From NCBI GenBank assembly GCA_003278065.1, contig QCHE01000001.1, positions 1-64,000 of the forward strand: a stretch of DNA of 64,000 nucleotides, written 5' to 3'. The notes beneath the pieces are model-generated. The model saw only the letters and a list, made by a program, of their open reading frames with translations. It was not told the origin of the DNA and did not search any database. A program made the position numbers and the translations under genes. Positions 7,891 through 15,844 of this stretch are shown here, piece after piece; the stretch's first letter is position 1; every line of letters starts with the position of its first letter. This DNA comes from Pelagibacteraceae bacterium AG-390-O04 (lineage in GTDB: Bacteria; Pseudomonadota; Alphaproteobacteria; Pelagibacterales; Pelagibacteraceae).

Positions 7891-9333
7891 TTATCCTTTC
7901 AATCCCATGTGGGTATATTTTACATTTAAATAATCTTTAATTGCCATTGAGCCACCTTCTCTACCATATCCACTTTGTTTAATTCCTCCAAAAGGTGCTT
8001 CTGCAATTGCAATCATACCTGTGTTTACTCCTACTGTTCCTGTTTCTAGCTGTTCAGATGCTAAATGAGCTTTTTCCATAGAATTTGTACATACATAACT
8101 ACATAAACCTAATTCATGATTGTTTGCCCTTTCAATTACTTCATCAAATGATTTAAATGATAGCATGGGGACCAGTGGTCCAAATGGTTCTTGTTTCATT
8201 ATTGTAAAATCATCTTTTACATCATCAAAAACTGTTGGTTCATAGAAAAAACCTTTATTAAATCCAGCTGGTCTTTTTCCTCCAAGTAAAATTTTAGCAC
8301 CCTCTTGCTTAGTTTTTTCAACTAATTCCTCGATTTCATTTAATCTTTTCTTAGTGGTTAGCGGACCTAATTGAGTAGTCGGATCCATTCCATCTCCAAT
8401 TTTCAATTTTTTAGTTTTATCAATAAATAAATTTACAAACTCATCTTTTTTACTTTCATGAACATAAAACCTGTTTGGAGATATGCATACTTGTCCATTA
8501 TTTCTAAATTTAGCAGCGATTGCCATATCTGCGGCTTTTTTAATATCTGCATCATCAAACACAATAAAAGGTGAATGACCACTAAGTTCCATAGTCACTC
8601 TTTGAACTTTATCAGCAGCTTGTTTTAAAATTAATTTACCAACTCTTGAGGATCCAGTAATTGAAATCTTTTTGACTATATCTGAAGCAATTAATTGTTG
8701 TGCAATGCTAGGTGGATCACCTGATAAAAGATTGACTACACCTGGGGGTAATCCAGACTCTTTGCAAATGTCTACCATTTCCATTACAACTCCAGGAGTA
8801 ATTACATCAGGTTTGATTATAACAGAGCATCCGGCAGCTAAAGCAGTTGAAATTTTTCTAGCTGACAATACAGCTGGAAAATTCCATGGACTTAACGCTG
8901 CTACAACACCAACAGGTTGATAATAAACATGTACTCTTGTTTCTTCAAATCTACTTTCTACAGTTTGACCATAAATTCTTTTTGTCTCTTCGGCATTCCA
9001 TTCAAAAATATCTGCAGCACCACTAATTTCTCCTTTAGCTTCTGCTAATGGTTTACCGACCTCCAACGTCATCCATTTAGCTAATACGTCTTGCTTCTCT
9101 CTCATTTTGTCTGCAATCCGTCTAATTATATATGATCTTTTCCAGGGGGCAGTTTTTTTCCAAACTTCTAATCCTTTAGCAGCAGATTGTAATGCAGCCT
9201 CTACATCTTTTGGTGTTGCTTTTGATGCGTGTCCTAAAACTTCCTCATTTGCAGGATTAATAACCTCATAAGTTCCTTTATCAGAAGATTGTTGCCACTT
9301 ACCATTAATAAATTGCCCAAATTTTTCGTACAT
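7891..9333 (-). CDS. NAD(P)-dependent aldehyde dehydrogenase
   Basis: Oxidises an aldehyde to the acid with NAD(P). The 480-aa length is standard for the family. Visible landmarks are SPWNFP at 148-153, the nucleotide-binding ITGSSRVG at 225-232, the general-base Glu249 in MELSGHSP and the catalytic Cys283 in NNGQVCISPNRF. The C-terminal APFGGIKQSGYGREGG is the conserved succinate-semialdehyde/aldehyde dehydrogenase pattern. It is the first gene of a pair with the FAH-family enzyme. Succinate-semialdehyde and glycolaldehyde are plausible substrates; sequence alone does not choose. Confidence 0.9.
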   Translation of the reverse strand: MYEKFGQFINGKWQQSSDKGTYEVINPANEEVLGHASKATPKDVEAALQSAAKGLEVWKKTAPWKRSYIIRRIADKMREKQDVLAKWMTLEVGKPLAEAKGEISGAADIFEWNAEETKRIYGQTVESRFEETRVHVYYQPVGVVAALSPWNFPAVLSARKISTALAAGCSVIIKPDVITPGVVMEMVDICKESGLPPGVVNLLSGDPPSIAQQLIASDIVKKISITGSSRVGKLILKQAADKVQRVTMELSGHSPFIVFDDADIKKAADMAIAAKFRNNGQVCISPNRFYVHESKKDEFVNLFIDKTKKLKIGDGMDPTTQLGPLTTKKRLNEIEELVEKTKQEGAKILLGGKRPAGFNKGFFYEPTVFDDVKDDFTIMKQEPFGPLVPMLSFKSFDEVIERANNHELGLCSYVCTNSMEKAHLASEQLETGTVGVNTGMIAIAEAPFGGIKQSGYGREGGSMAIKDYLNVKYTHMGLKG

Positions 9334-9414
9334 AAAAGATAAATCTTATAATTGTCTATATTTATAACTCTCGCTTATTATTTTTCCAATCATTCTTATT
9401 AGCACATATTAAAT

Positions 9415-9966
9415 TTAATCTACATTTTTTGACTGTAATTTTCTCCATAGTCTTTTTTCCCAGCTTAAAGAAGTATATATGTGATTTTTCTTTAATATAC
9501 ATGGAGATTTAATACATATGCCTAGAAGCCATTTAAATCCTTCTTTGGTTTCAAAATTAGTATTTTGTAAAAATATAGTTCCTTTTTCTGTTACATAACC
9601 TTGTCTTCCTTCAACTTTTGATTTTACATCATCGATGTTTTTTATATATGGCCCCTCTGAAAAAGGATTCTCTACGTCTAAATTTTCTCTGATATATTTT
9701 ACAACTCTATCTGAACTCCACTCACCATCACAAGTATCTCCCCAAATAGTTATGCCACTATCAAAATTATAACATTTAATTATTTCGTTTTGTATAAATT
9801 TTACAACCTGATTATGATTTTTAATTAAAATCTGTCTTTTTTCATAAATTGAAGGTGCACTATAACTGAGCCAGACTACAACGATAGCTAAAATTGAACT
9901 TGATACGAAAGCAAGTCTTTCTATAAAATCATATTCTTTAAGATTAAATTTACTTATTTTAAACAT
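9415..9966 (-). CDS. Membrane-anchored hypothetical protein, 183 aa
   Basis: One hydrophobic helix near residues 18-38 (FVSSSILAIVVVWLSYSAP) anchors a soluble domain of about 140 residues, probably periplasmic. The N-terminal tail FKISKFNLKEYDF is short. Five cysteines in the outer domain (CYN, DTCDGEW, and GICIKSPCIL near the C-terminus) could form disulfides. I do not recognise the family. It stands alone, 81 bases downstream on the map from the aldehyde dehydrogenase start and divergent from the GYD-domain gene. The reading frame is uninterrupted and its composition matches neighbouring genes. Confidence 0.72.
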   Translation of the reverse strand: MFKISKFNLKEYDFIERLAFVSSSILAIVVVWLSYSAPSIYEKRQILIKNHNQVVKFIQNEIIKCYNFDSGITIWGDTCDGEWSSDRVVKYIRENLDVENPFSEGPYIKNIDDVKSKVEGRQGYVTEKGTIFLQNTNFETKEGFKWLLGICIKSPCILKKNHIYTSLSWEKRLWRKLQSKNVD

Positions 9967-10103
9967 TTAAGAATTAAATATATTAGGTTTTTTTAGATTA
10001 TAAATATTTATCATGACTTAAGGTTGTGTCTAGCATGCAAATAAAGCATATCAACATTTTTATATCGCTAGTAGAATAGATTTATAAAAAAAAAGGGGGA
10101 AAT

Positions 10104-10421
10104 ATGAAAGCATATATAATGGGAAACTATACTGCAAAAGCTTTTCAAGGATTTTTACAAGATCCAGCAAGTGATAGAAAAGCTGTAGTAAAACAACTTA
10201 CTGAAGCTATGGGTGGTAAGATGCATAGCATGGATATTGTTAGAGGTTCATATGATTTTATAGTAGTTACTGACGTACCAAGCTTTGATGATTTTGCTGC
10301 AATTAAATTAGTAGTAGAAGCATCTGGTGCAGTTAAAAATTTAACAATGTTAGAAGCTATTGACTTTACTAAGGCAACTGCAAAAGCAAGTAAAATTGGT
10401 TATAAAGCTCCAGGCCAATAA
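10104..10421 (+). CDS. GYD domain-containing protein
   Basis: A 105-aa small alpha/beta protein of the GYD family (dimeric ferredoxin-like fold). It starts at an ATG preceded by a strong purine-rich site, AAAAAGGGGGAAAT, one of the best Shine-Dalgarno sites in the window. The family signature shows in MHSMDIVRGSYDFIVVTDVP and the C-terminal half AIKLVVEASGAVKNLTMLEA. No catalytic function is established for the family. It is a single-gene unit closed by a strong hairpin, divergent from a membrane orphan and convergent with the cytochrome gene. The strong ribosome site suggests high expression. Confidence 0.88.
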   Translation: MKAYIMGNYTAKAFQGFLQDPASDRKAVVKQLTEAMGGKMHSMDIVRGSYDFIVVTDVPSFDDFAAIKLVVEASGAVKNLTMLEAIDFTKATAKASKIGYKAPGQ

Positions 10422-10430
10422 AAAAGAATT

Positions 10431-10461
10431 TTTAACTTCCAGTTTACTGCTGGAAGTTAAA
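10431..10461. terminator. Strong bidirectional hairpin between the GYD gene and sorB
   Basis: TTTAACTTCCAG (10431-10442) and CTGGAAGTTAAA (10450-10461) form a perfect 12-pair stem around the seven-base loop TTTACTG. It fills most of the 48-base gap between two converging genes. The A-run before and T-rich bases after let it work as an intrinsic terminator in both directions. Confidence 0.85.
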
Positions 10462-10469
10462 TTCAATCA

Positions 10470-10796
10470 TTACTTACCCGCTGCATTTACAACGTAGTAA
10501 GTTACTATATCTATTTCTTCTTTAGTTAGAATTTCACCCTCTCCAAAAGCTGGCATAACTCCTAATCCATTAGTAACCATGTCTGTAACAGACTCAATTG
10601 TCATACTTACTGTATCTAAATTAGGTCCTATGTTACCCACAGAGCCTGCTGCCTTTAAAACATGACATGCAGCACATCCAGCAGTTTCATTAAAAATTTC
10701 TAATCCTTTTTTCATTTTTGCTTCATCAGCAAAAGTATTTATACTACTTGTCATGGATACAAAAAAAACGATTAATAAAAATTTAAAAATTTTCAT
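10470..10796 (-). CDS. sorB: Monohaem c-type cytochrome, electron acceptor of the sulfite dehydrogenase
   Basis: A 108-aa secreted protein. Residues 1-23 form a signal peptide (KIFKFLLIVFFVSM, then SINTFADEA), followed by a single haem site CAACH at 41-45 and a probable axial Met81 in MPAFGEG. It lies 27 bases downstream of the molybdenum subunit gene on the same strand. That is the SorA-SorB arrangement, in which the small cytochrome passes electrons from sulfite to the respiratory chain. The size fits SorB better than the dihaem SoxD. Haem attachment would depend on cytochrome c maturation, including ccdA at 6317. Confidence 0.87.
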   Translation of the reverse strand: MKIFKFLLIVFFVSMTSSINTFADEAKMKKGLEIFNETAGCAACHVLKAAGSVGNIGPNLDTVSMTIESVTDMVTNGLGVMPAFGEGEILTKEEIDIVTYYVVNAAGK

Positions 10797-10823
10797 TAAT
10801 TAACTGTAAAACTTTTTATATTT

Positions 10824-12041
10824 TTATACTACTTTAATATTTACGCTATGGTCCTTCCAGCCATTATGAGCATAACCTCTTCGGTTTTCCATTCTTAACT
10901 CTGGCTGTTTATCACTACCATTAGAAGCCAAACTTGCAATATTATACGTTCCAGCGCTTAAAGTTGTTTCTAAAACAAACTGTCTCCAAGCATATTTTCC
11001 TAAATTTGGTCCAATGAATTTTGCTTTTTTCCAACTACCGCCTCCATCGACTGATACCTTAACACTTCTTACTTTTTTGGTACCACCCATAGCCACACCA
11101 ACTATTTGAACTTTTCCTGCTTTCACAGTTCCAGTTTCATCTGTAGGACGTGTTATCCATGATTTAACAGGCATTTCCCAACATGATGGATATTGAGATC
11201 CTTTTTTTCCTATTGGAGAAATTCTATAACTTGATTTCATGTACTTAACAGATGACTCTTTTGTGGTGAAAGCTACTTTACCAAGATGTTTTACATTGTT
11301 GATACCAAAATAACCAGGAGTTACCATTCGTAATGGACCTCCATGTGCATTAGGTAATGGAACACCATTCATTTCCCAAGCAAGCATTGCATCTTTAAAA
11401 ACTTTTCTCGGTACAGATCTTTCAATCATCGCTTTTTTGGGATCTAATCCTGTAGGTTGGTGATCAACACCTGCTGAAGTCATATAAACTGTGTCTCCAT
11501 TTATTCCACCACAGGCATCAACAACTGTTTTCATAGGAACTCCTGTCCAAAGCACGCATGCTGCAGCACCTGTTTTCCATTGTGAGCCTCTAGGCTTATG
11601 TTTAAAAAAACCTCTTCCATTTCCTGAACACTGTAAGATTGTGGCCATAGTCTCATGACCTAATTTTTGAAGTTGCGCTATTGTAAAAGTTTTAGGATTT
11701 TTAACGCCTTCAATTGAAACTTTCCAATCCATTCTATTTCCAATTTGCTCATCAGTCATTGTAGGCATATTATTTCTAATATAAATATTTCGATTAGGAG
11801 TGATTAAACTTTCACCAATGGCACTTCTATGAGTTTCAATACCTTTATCAGAATGCACTATCAGAGCGTCTCGATCTTTCCAACTTATAAAATCAGGTAA
11901 ACCTTTTTTGCCCTCTGAATGATTTGCATTAGCAATTGTAATTGGAACAACAGAGGCTGTAGCAGCAATACCTGCTAATGTTGCAGTTCCAGTTAAAAAA
12001 TTTCTTCTAGATAAATTTAATTTTTTTAATTTTTTTTTCAT
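10824..12041 (-). CDS. sorA: Periplasmic sulfite dehydrogenase, molybdopterin subunit (SorA/SoxC family)
   Basis: Oxidises sulfite to sulfate in the periplasm. The N-terminus is a Tat signal with SRRNFLTG at 11-18. The oxidoreductase molybdopterin-binding domain follows, with the Mo-ligating Cys138 in ILQCSGNGRGFF, then the Mo-co dimerisation domain (about 280-405). The 405-aa length fits SorA/SoxC. A good Shine-Dalgarno site, AGGAGAGG, precedes the ATG at 12041. No other sox genes are present, so SorA is preferred over SoxC. It is divergent from moaA, which starts the genes for its own cofactor. Confidence 0.9.
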   Translation of the reverse strand: MKKKLKKLNLSRRNFLTGTATLAGIAATASVVPITIANANHSEGKKGLPDFISWKDRDALIVHSDKGIETHRSAIGESLITPNRNIYIRNNMPTMTDEQIGNRMDWKVSIEGVKNPKTFTIAQLQKLGHETMATILQCSGNGRGFFKHKPRGSQWKTGAAACVLWTGVPMKTVVDACGGINGDTVYMTSAGVDHQPTGLDPKKAMIERSVPRKVFKDAMLAWEMNGVPLPNAHGGPLRMVTPGYFGINNVKHLGKVAFTTKESSVKYMKSSYRISPIGKKGSQYPSCWEMPVKSWITRPTDETGTVKAGKVQIVGVAMGGTKKVRSVKVSVDGGGSWKKAKFIGPNLGKYAWRQFVLETTLSAGTYNIASLASNGSDKQPELRMENRRGYAHNGWKDHSVNIKVV

Positions 12042-12218
12042 TTGACCTCTCCTAACAAAAATTTATTTTATCAAAAAAGAAAGTGAGGAAAAAGTAAAAT
12101 TGAAAAATTTATTCAATCAAAAGTTTTACAATCAATAGTTGAATTATTAATCTTTTACTAAGTTTTTCAAAGAATCATTTAAATTTATTAATTCTAATTT
12201 CTATTATAAGTTTATTAT

Positions 12219-13211
12219 GTGAAACATTTAGAGGATAATTTTGGAAGAAAATTTCCTTATATAAGAATGTCCATTACTGAAGTGTGTAATTTCAAATGTG
12301 GATACTGTTTACCGAATGGTTACCAGGTAGATAAGAGTGATAACCGAAAATTTCTCAATATTGATGAAATAAGAAGATTAGCAAAAGGGTTTTCAGAGTT
12401 AGGAGTTCAAAAAATTAGATTAACTGGTGGAGAACCAACTGTCAGAAAAGATTTCTATGAAATTGTTAAAATTTTAAAAAATGAAACATCTATTAAAAAG
12501 ATTGTTATTACAACCAATGGATATCATCTTGATCAAAAAGCAAAGCTGTTAATTGATAGTGGTTTGGATGGAATTAATATCAGTATTGATAGTTTAGATC
12601 GAGAAACATTCAAGAATATAACAAAACACGATAGATTGCCTGAAATCTTAAAAGGTATAGAGATCCTACAAAGTTTAAATTTTGATAATATTAAAATTAA
12701 TGCAGTTCTTTTAAATGGTGTTAATTCTTCAGAAAAAGACTTTAATGCATGGGCTGAATATATAAAAATCAACAAAGTAAATTTTAGATATATAGAATTA
12801 ATGCAAACCGGTGATAATTTAGAATATTTTAATAGATATCATGTTTCATCTAAAATATTTAAAAGTTACTTAAATGAAAATAAATGGATTTATCAAACCT
12901 TAGGCCAAGATTCAGGTCCATCATTAAACTATATAAATCCAGAATATAAAGGTAAGTTTGGAATTATTGCACCATATTCAAAAGATTTTTGTAAATCATG
13001 TAATCGTCTTAGAATTACATCAAAAGGTGATTTAAGACTTTGTTTATTTGGAAATACAGGAATTAGTATTAGACATTTGCTACAAAAAGATGATCAAACT
13101 GAAGAGTTGAAAGATTTAATTTTAGGACAAATGAAATTTAAAAAAGAATCTCATTATCTTGAACTTGGAGAAACTGGGTTAACAAAAAATCTTTCAAAGA
13201 CGGGTGGTTAA
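12219..13211 (+). CDS. moaA: GTP 3',8-cyclase MoaA
   Basis: Radical-SAM enzyme that starts molybdopterin synthesis by cyclising GTP. Two [4Fe-4S] sites are present: CNFKCGYC with Cys23, Cys27 and Cys30, and a C-terminal set Cys258, Cys261 and Cys275 in the region FCKSCNRLRITSKGDLRLC. The RLTGGEPTVR SAM-binding stretch is at 67-76. The protein ends in the essential Gly-Gly. It starts at GTG 12219 with no better in-frame start. It heads moaA-moaC-thioesterase-moaD-moaE-msrP-msrQ; moaC begins on the next base after its stop. Divergent from sorA across 177 bases. Confidence 0.96.
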   Translation: MKHLEDNFGRKFPYIRMSITEVCNFKCGYCLPNGYQVDKSDNRKFLNIDEIRRLAKGFSELGVQKIRLTGGEPTVRKDFYEIVKILKNETSIKKIVITTNGYHLDQKAKLLIDSGLDGINISIDSLDRETFKNITKHDRLPEILKGIEILQSLNFDNIKINAVLLNGVNSSEKDFNAWAEYIKINKVNFRYIELMQTGDNLEYFNRYHVSSKIFKSYLNENKWIYQTLGQDSGPSLNYINPEYKGKFGIIAPYSKDFCKSCNRLRITSKGDLRLCLFGNTGISIRHLLQKDDQTEELKDLILGQMKFKKESHYLELGETGLTKNLSKTGG

Positions 13212-13757
13212 ATGAAAAATTTTAAGATTGTTAATCAAGAGGAACTTAAAGATTGGGCAAAAGAAATATTCCGGAAGAACTCTTTTAATATGGTTGATGT
13301 TTCATCTAAGAAAGAAACATTTCGTAGAGCATTAGCATCTGGAAAAATTTACGTAGGAAAAAAAGTTTTTGATTTAATTAAAAACAAAAAGATGCCTAAA
13401 GGAGACCCAATTACTTTAGCTGAAGTATCAGCTGTATTAGGAGTAAAAAAAACAAGTGAGCTGATTCCTTTATGTCACCCTCTTCCAATTGATCATACTG
13501 CAACAAAAATTATTATGAATGAAGTTGATAATTCATTAGAAGTTTTTTGTGTAGTTTCAGCTGTTGCTAAAACTGGTGTTGAGATGGAAGCTATAATGGG
13601 TGTTAACGCTGCGTTGATTACTATTTATGATTTAAGTAAAATAGTAAATCCACATCTTAAAATAGATAATGTGAAATTATTAATAAAAGAAGGTGGAAAA
13701 AGTGGATTGTGGACTAATCCAGATGGGTTACCTGAATTTTTAAAAAATATATTCTAA
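13212..13757 (+). CDS. moaC: Cyclic pyranopterin monophosphate synthase MoaC
   Basis: Converts the MoaA product to cyclic pyranopterin monophosphate. The 181-aa length is slightly above the usual 160. The active-site motifs are LIPLCHPLPIDHT (about 78-90) and the C-terminal TGVEMEAIMGVNAAL. The ATG immediately follows the moaA stop codon, so translation is coupled. All residues expected around the phosphate and pterin pocket appear intact. Identification is secure. Confidence 0.96.
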   Translation: MKNFKIVNQEELKDWAKEIFRKNSFNMVDVSSKKETFRRALASGKIYVGKKVFDLIKNKKMPKGDPITLAEVSAVLGVKKTSELIPLCHPLPIDHTATKIIMNEVDNSLEVFCVVSAVAKTGVEMEAIMGVNAALITIYDLSKIVNPHLKIDNVKLLIKEGGKSGLWTNPDGLPEFLKNIF

Positions 13758-13763
13758 TTCTAC

Positions 13764-14234
13764 ATGTCCGTTTATCTAAGCACTCAAAAAGTAATTAAAG
13801 ATTGGATTGATTATAACAATCATATGAACGTTTCATATTATCTACTAATGTTTGATAAATATGGTGCTGATACATTAAATAATATTTTTCAGATGGGTGA
13901 ACACTCAGCAAAAACAACTAAAAAAAGCACAATGATTGTAGAGTCTCATATAACCTACAATCAGGAACTTAAACTAAATGATGAAGTAGATATTAATTGT
14001 ATTTATTTCGATCATGATAAAAAACGACTTCAATATAAGATGGAAATGATTCACAAAGAAAAAAAGTTCTTAGCCTCAACAATTGAAATTTTAGCCTTGT
14101 ACGTAGATCTTAATGAAAGAAAAGTTTCAGAATTTGAAGATGAAAAAATTAAGATAATGGATGACTTTATTAATAAAAATAAGTCTAAATTTAATAATGA
14201 AAATTTAAAATTTTCATCAAAATTAAAAAAATGA
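13764..14234 (+). CDS. Thioesterase-superfamily (4HBT hot-dog fold) protein
   Basis: A 156-aa hot-dog-fold protein with the 4HBT-type motif WIDYNNHMNVSYYLLMFDKYG at residues 14-34, where Asp16 and His20 are the likely catalytic pair. Such enzymes hydrolyse acyl-CoA thioesters; relatives in alphaproteobacteria sit with carnitine and other acyl-CoA pathways. Here it lies six bases after moaC and overlaps moaD by four, so it is cotranscribed with molybdopterin genes, which is unusual. Nothing in the protein suggests a role in the cofactor pathway. Substrate unknown. Confidence 0.82.
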   Translation: MSVYLSTQKVIKDWIDYNNHMNVSYYLLMFDKYGADTLNNIFQMGEHSAKTTKKSTMIVESHITYNQELKLNDEVDINCIYFDHDKKRLQYKMEMIHKEKKFLASTIEILALYVDLNERKVSEFEDEKIKIMDDFINKNKSKFNNENLKFSSKLKK

Positions 14235-14500
14235 AAATTAAGTTAGAATTATTTGGAGCAAGTCGAGATTTTAGTGATAAAGATCATTTGGAGATTGAGA
14301 TTCAAAATAAAGCTTCAATAGATGATTTAAGAAATGAAATCATTAAATATATAGATAAAAATTTTAATGGTAATGAAAACTTTATCAAAGTTGTAAAATC
14401 TTCAGCATTTTGTTCAGAAAATAATGAAATAATTAGCGACAATTATAAAATCACAAAAGATCAAAAGATTGGTATTATACCTCCTATCGGAGGAGGTTAA
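14231..14500 (+). CDS. moaD: Molybdopterin synthase small subunit (sulfur carrier) MoaD
   Basis: Ubiquitin-like sulfur carrier, 89 aa, that donates thiocarboxylate sulfur to cPMP. It begins IKLELFGASRDF and ends GIIPPIGGG, with the C-terminal Gly-Gly that becomes the thiocarboxylate. Its start overlaps the thioesterase stop (ATGA) and its stop overlaps the moaE start (TAATG). The codons for the last glycines read GGAGGAGGT, and so also provide the ribosome binding site for moaE. Confidence 0.93.
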   Translation: MKIKLELFGASRDFSDKDHLEIEIQNKASIDDLRNEIIKYIDKNFNGNENFIKVVKSSAFCSENNEIISDNYKITKDQKIGIIPPIGGG

Positions 14501-14952
14501 TGCTTCATACAAAAATAGTAGATAGTAAAAAAGATAAAATACTTACTTCAAACGCTGAAAAGTTTTTAAAAGACTCTAAGTTTGGGGCATCAATCTATTT
14601 TTTAGGCACTGTAAGAAATGTCAATGACAACAAAACAGTAACTGGAATTACTTATGACAGTCATGACGAAATGGTGATCAAAAGTTTTGAGGAAATTTAT
14701 AATGAAGCAGATCAAAAGTTAGATATCAAAGATAAAGCTGTATTTATTGAGCATGCTAAAGGACATTTAAAATTAGGTGAGGTTAGCATAATTATCGCAG
14801 TTGCTTGTAAACATCGTGATCAAGCATATGTTCTTTCAAGGTTTATAATTGAGGAAATAAAAAAAAGATCTCCAATTTGGAAAAAAGAACATTATGAAAA
14901 TGAAGAAAGCGAATGGTTAAAGGGTAACCCTATTGCTAATGAAAAGATTTAA
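14500..14952 (+). CDS. moaE: Molybdopterin synthase catalytic subunit MoaE
   Basis: Large subunit of molybdopterin synthase, 150 aa. Conserved parts are SIYFLGTVRNVND (about 31-43), IEHAKGHLKLGEVSIIIAVACKHR (active-site His and Arg region, about 83-106) and the C-terminal IKKRSPIWKKEHYE with the catalytic lysines. It starts at ATG 14500, sharing a base with the moaD stop and using the GGAGGAGG inside moaD as its Shine-Dalgarno site. The last codons overlap the start of msrP. Confidence 0.95.
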   Translation: MLHTKIVDSKKDKILTSNAEKFLKDSKFGASIYFLGTVRNVNDNKTVTGITYDSHDEMVIKSFEEIYNEADQKLDIKDKAVFIEHAKGHLKLGEVSIIIAVACKHRDQAYVLSRFIIEEIKKRSPIWKKEHYENEESEWLKGNPIANEKI

Positions 14953-15838
14953 GAATTCAGAAATTACTCCAGAAAAAATTTATAATAAAAGGAGATCTTT
15001 TATAAAATCTATGGGTTATGGATTAAGTGCACTTACCTTAAGTTCAGTGCCACTAATCAATGCTAAAGCTAGTAATCTAAATGAGCCAACTAGTTATGAG
15101 GACATAACAACATATAACAACTACTATGAGTTTGGTACTGGTAAAGGTGATCCACATAGAAAGGCAAAAAATTTTCCTACAAGACCTTGGAATATAAAAA
15201 TTGAAGGTGAAGTTGAAAAACCATTAGAACTTTCAATTGAAGAAGTTTTGACAATTAAATCTGAAGAAAGAATTTTAAAACTGAGATGTGTTGAAGGTTG
15301 GTCTATGGTTATACCATGGTTAGGTTTTTCATTAAGTGAATTACTTAATAAAGTTCAGATTAAATCAACAGCAAAGTTTGTTGAATTTGAATCAGTCTAT
15401 AACCCTGAACAAATGGTTGGTCAAAGGTTTCCTGTATTAAACTGGCCCTATATTGAGGGTTTGAGATTAGATGAAGCAATGCATCCTTTAACCACTGTCG
15501 TAACAGGTCTATATGGAAAAACTTTACCAACTCAAAATGGAGCCCCTTTAAGAATATTTATTCCATGGAAGTATGGATTTAAAAGCGCAAAAGCGATTGT
15601 AAAAATAAAATTAACAAAAAACATGCCAAACACTGCATGGAAAAATGCTTCACCAAGAGAATATGGTTTTTACTCTAATGTAAATCCTGAAGTTGATCAT
15701 CCAAGATGGTCACAAAAAACTGAAAGAGTCATTGGAAAAAGTATTTTAGCTCCAAGAATAAAAACTTTAATGTTCAATGGCTATGGAGATGAAGTTGCCC
15801 ATCTTTATAGTGGTATGGATTTGAAAAAAAATTACTAA
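14939..15838 (+). CDS. msrP: Protein-methionine-sulfoxide reductase catalytic subunit MsrP (YedY)
   Basis: Periplasmic molybdoenzyme that repairs oxidised methionines in envelope proteins. I start it at ATG 14939 rather than the TTG six bases earlier. The Tat signal has the RR pair at residues 18-19 (RRSFIKSMGYGLSAL). The Mo-ligating Cys is at 117 in LRCVEGWSMVIPWLG. The region PRPWNIKIEGEVEKP and the C-terminal PRWSQKTER match YedY. It overlaps the end of moaE and is followed six bases later by its membrane partner msrQ. It needs only Mo-molybdopterin, which the upstream genes help make. Confidence 0.95.
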   Translation: MKRFKNSEITPEKIYNKRRSFIKSMGYGLSALTLSSVPLINAKASNLNEPTSYEDITTYNNYYEFGTGKGDPHRKAKNFPTRPWNIKIEGEVEKPLELSIEEVLTIKSEERILKLRCVEGWSMVIPWLGFSLSELLNKVQIKSTAKFVEFESVYNPEQMVGQRFPVLNWPYIEGLRLDEAMHPLTTVVTGLYGKTLPTQNGAPLRIFIPWKYGFKSAKAIVKIKLTKNMPNTAWKNASPREYGFYSNVNPEVDHPRWSQKTERVIGKSILAPRIKTLMFNGYGDEVAHLYSGMDLKKNY

Positions 15839-15844
15839 AATAAA

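Noticed and set aside
10824-12041. SoxC (thiosulfate-oxidation) identity for the sulfite dehydrogenase
   Set aside because: The partner cytochrome has one haem and no other sox genes lie nearby, so SorA is the better name.
12042-12218. Possible molybdenum-cofactor riboswitch between sorA and moaA
   Set aside because: The 177-base region shows no Moco-RNA-like stems; only AT-rich promoter-like sequence was seen.
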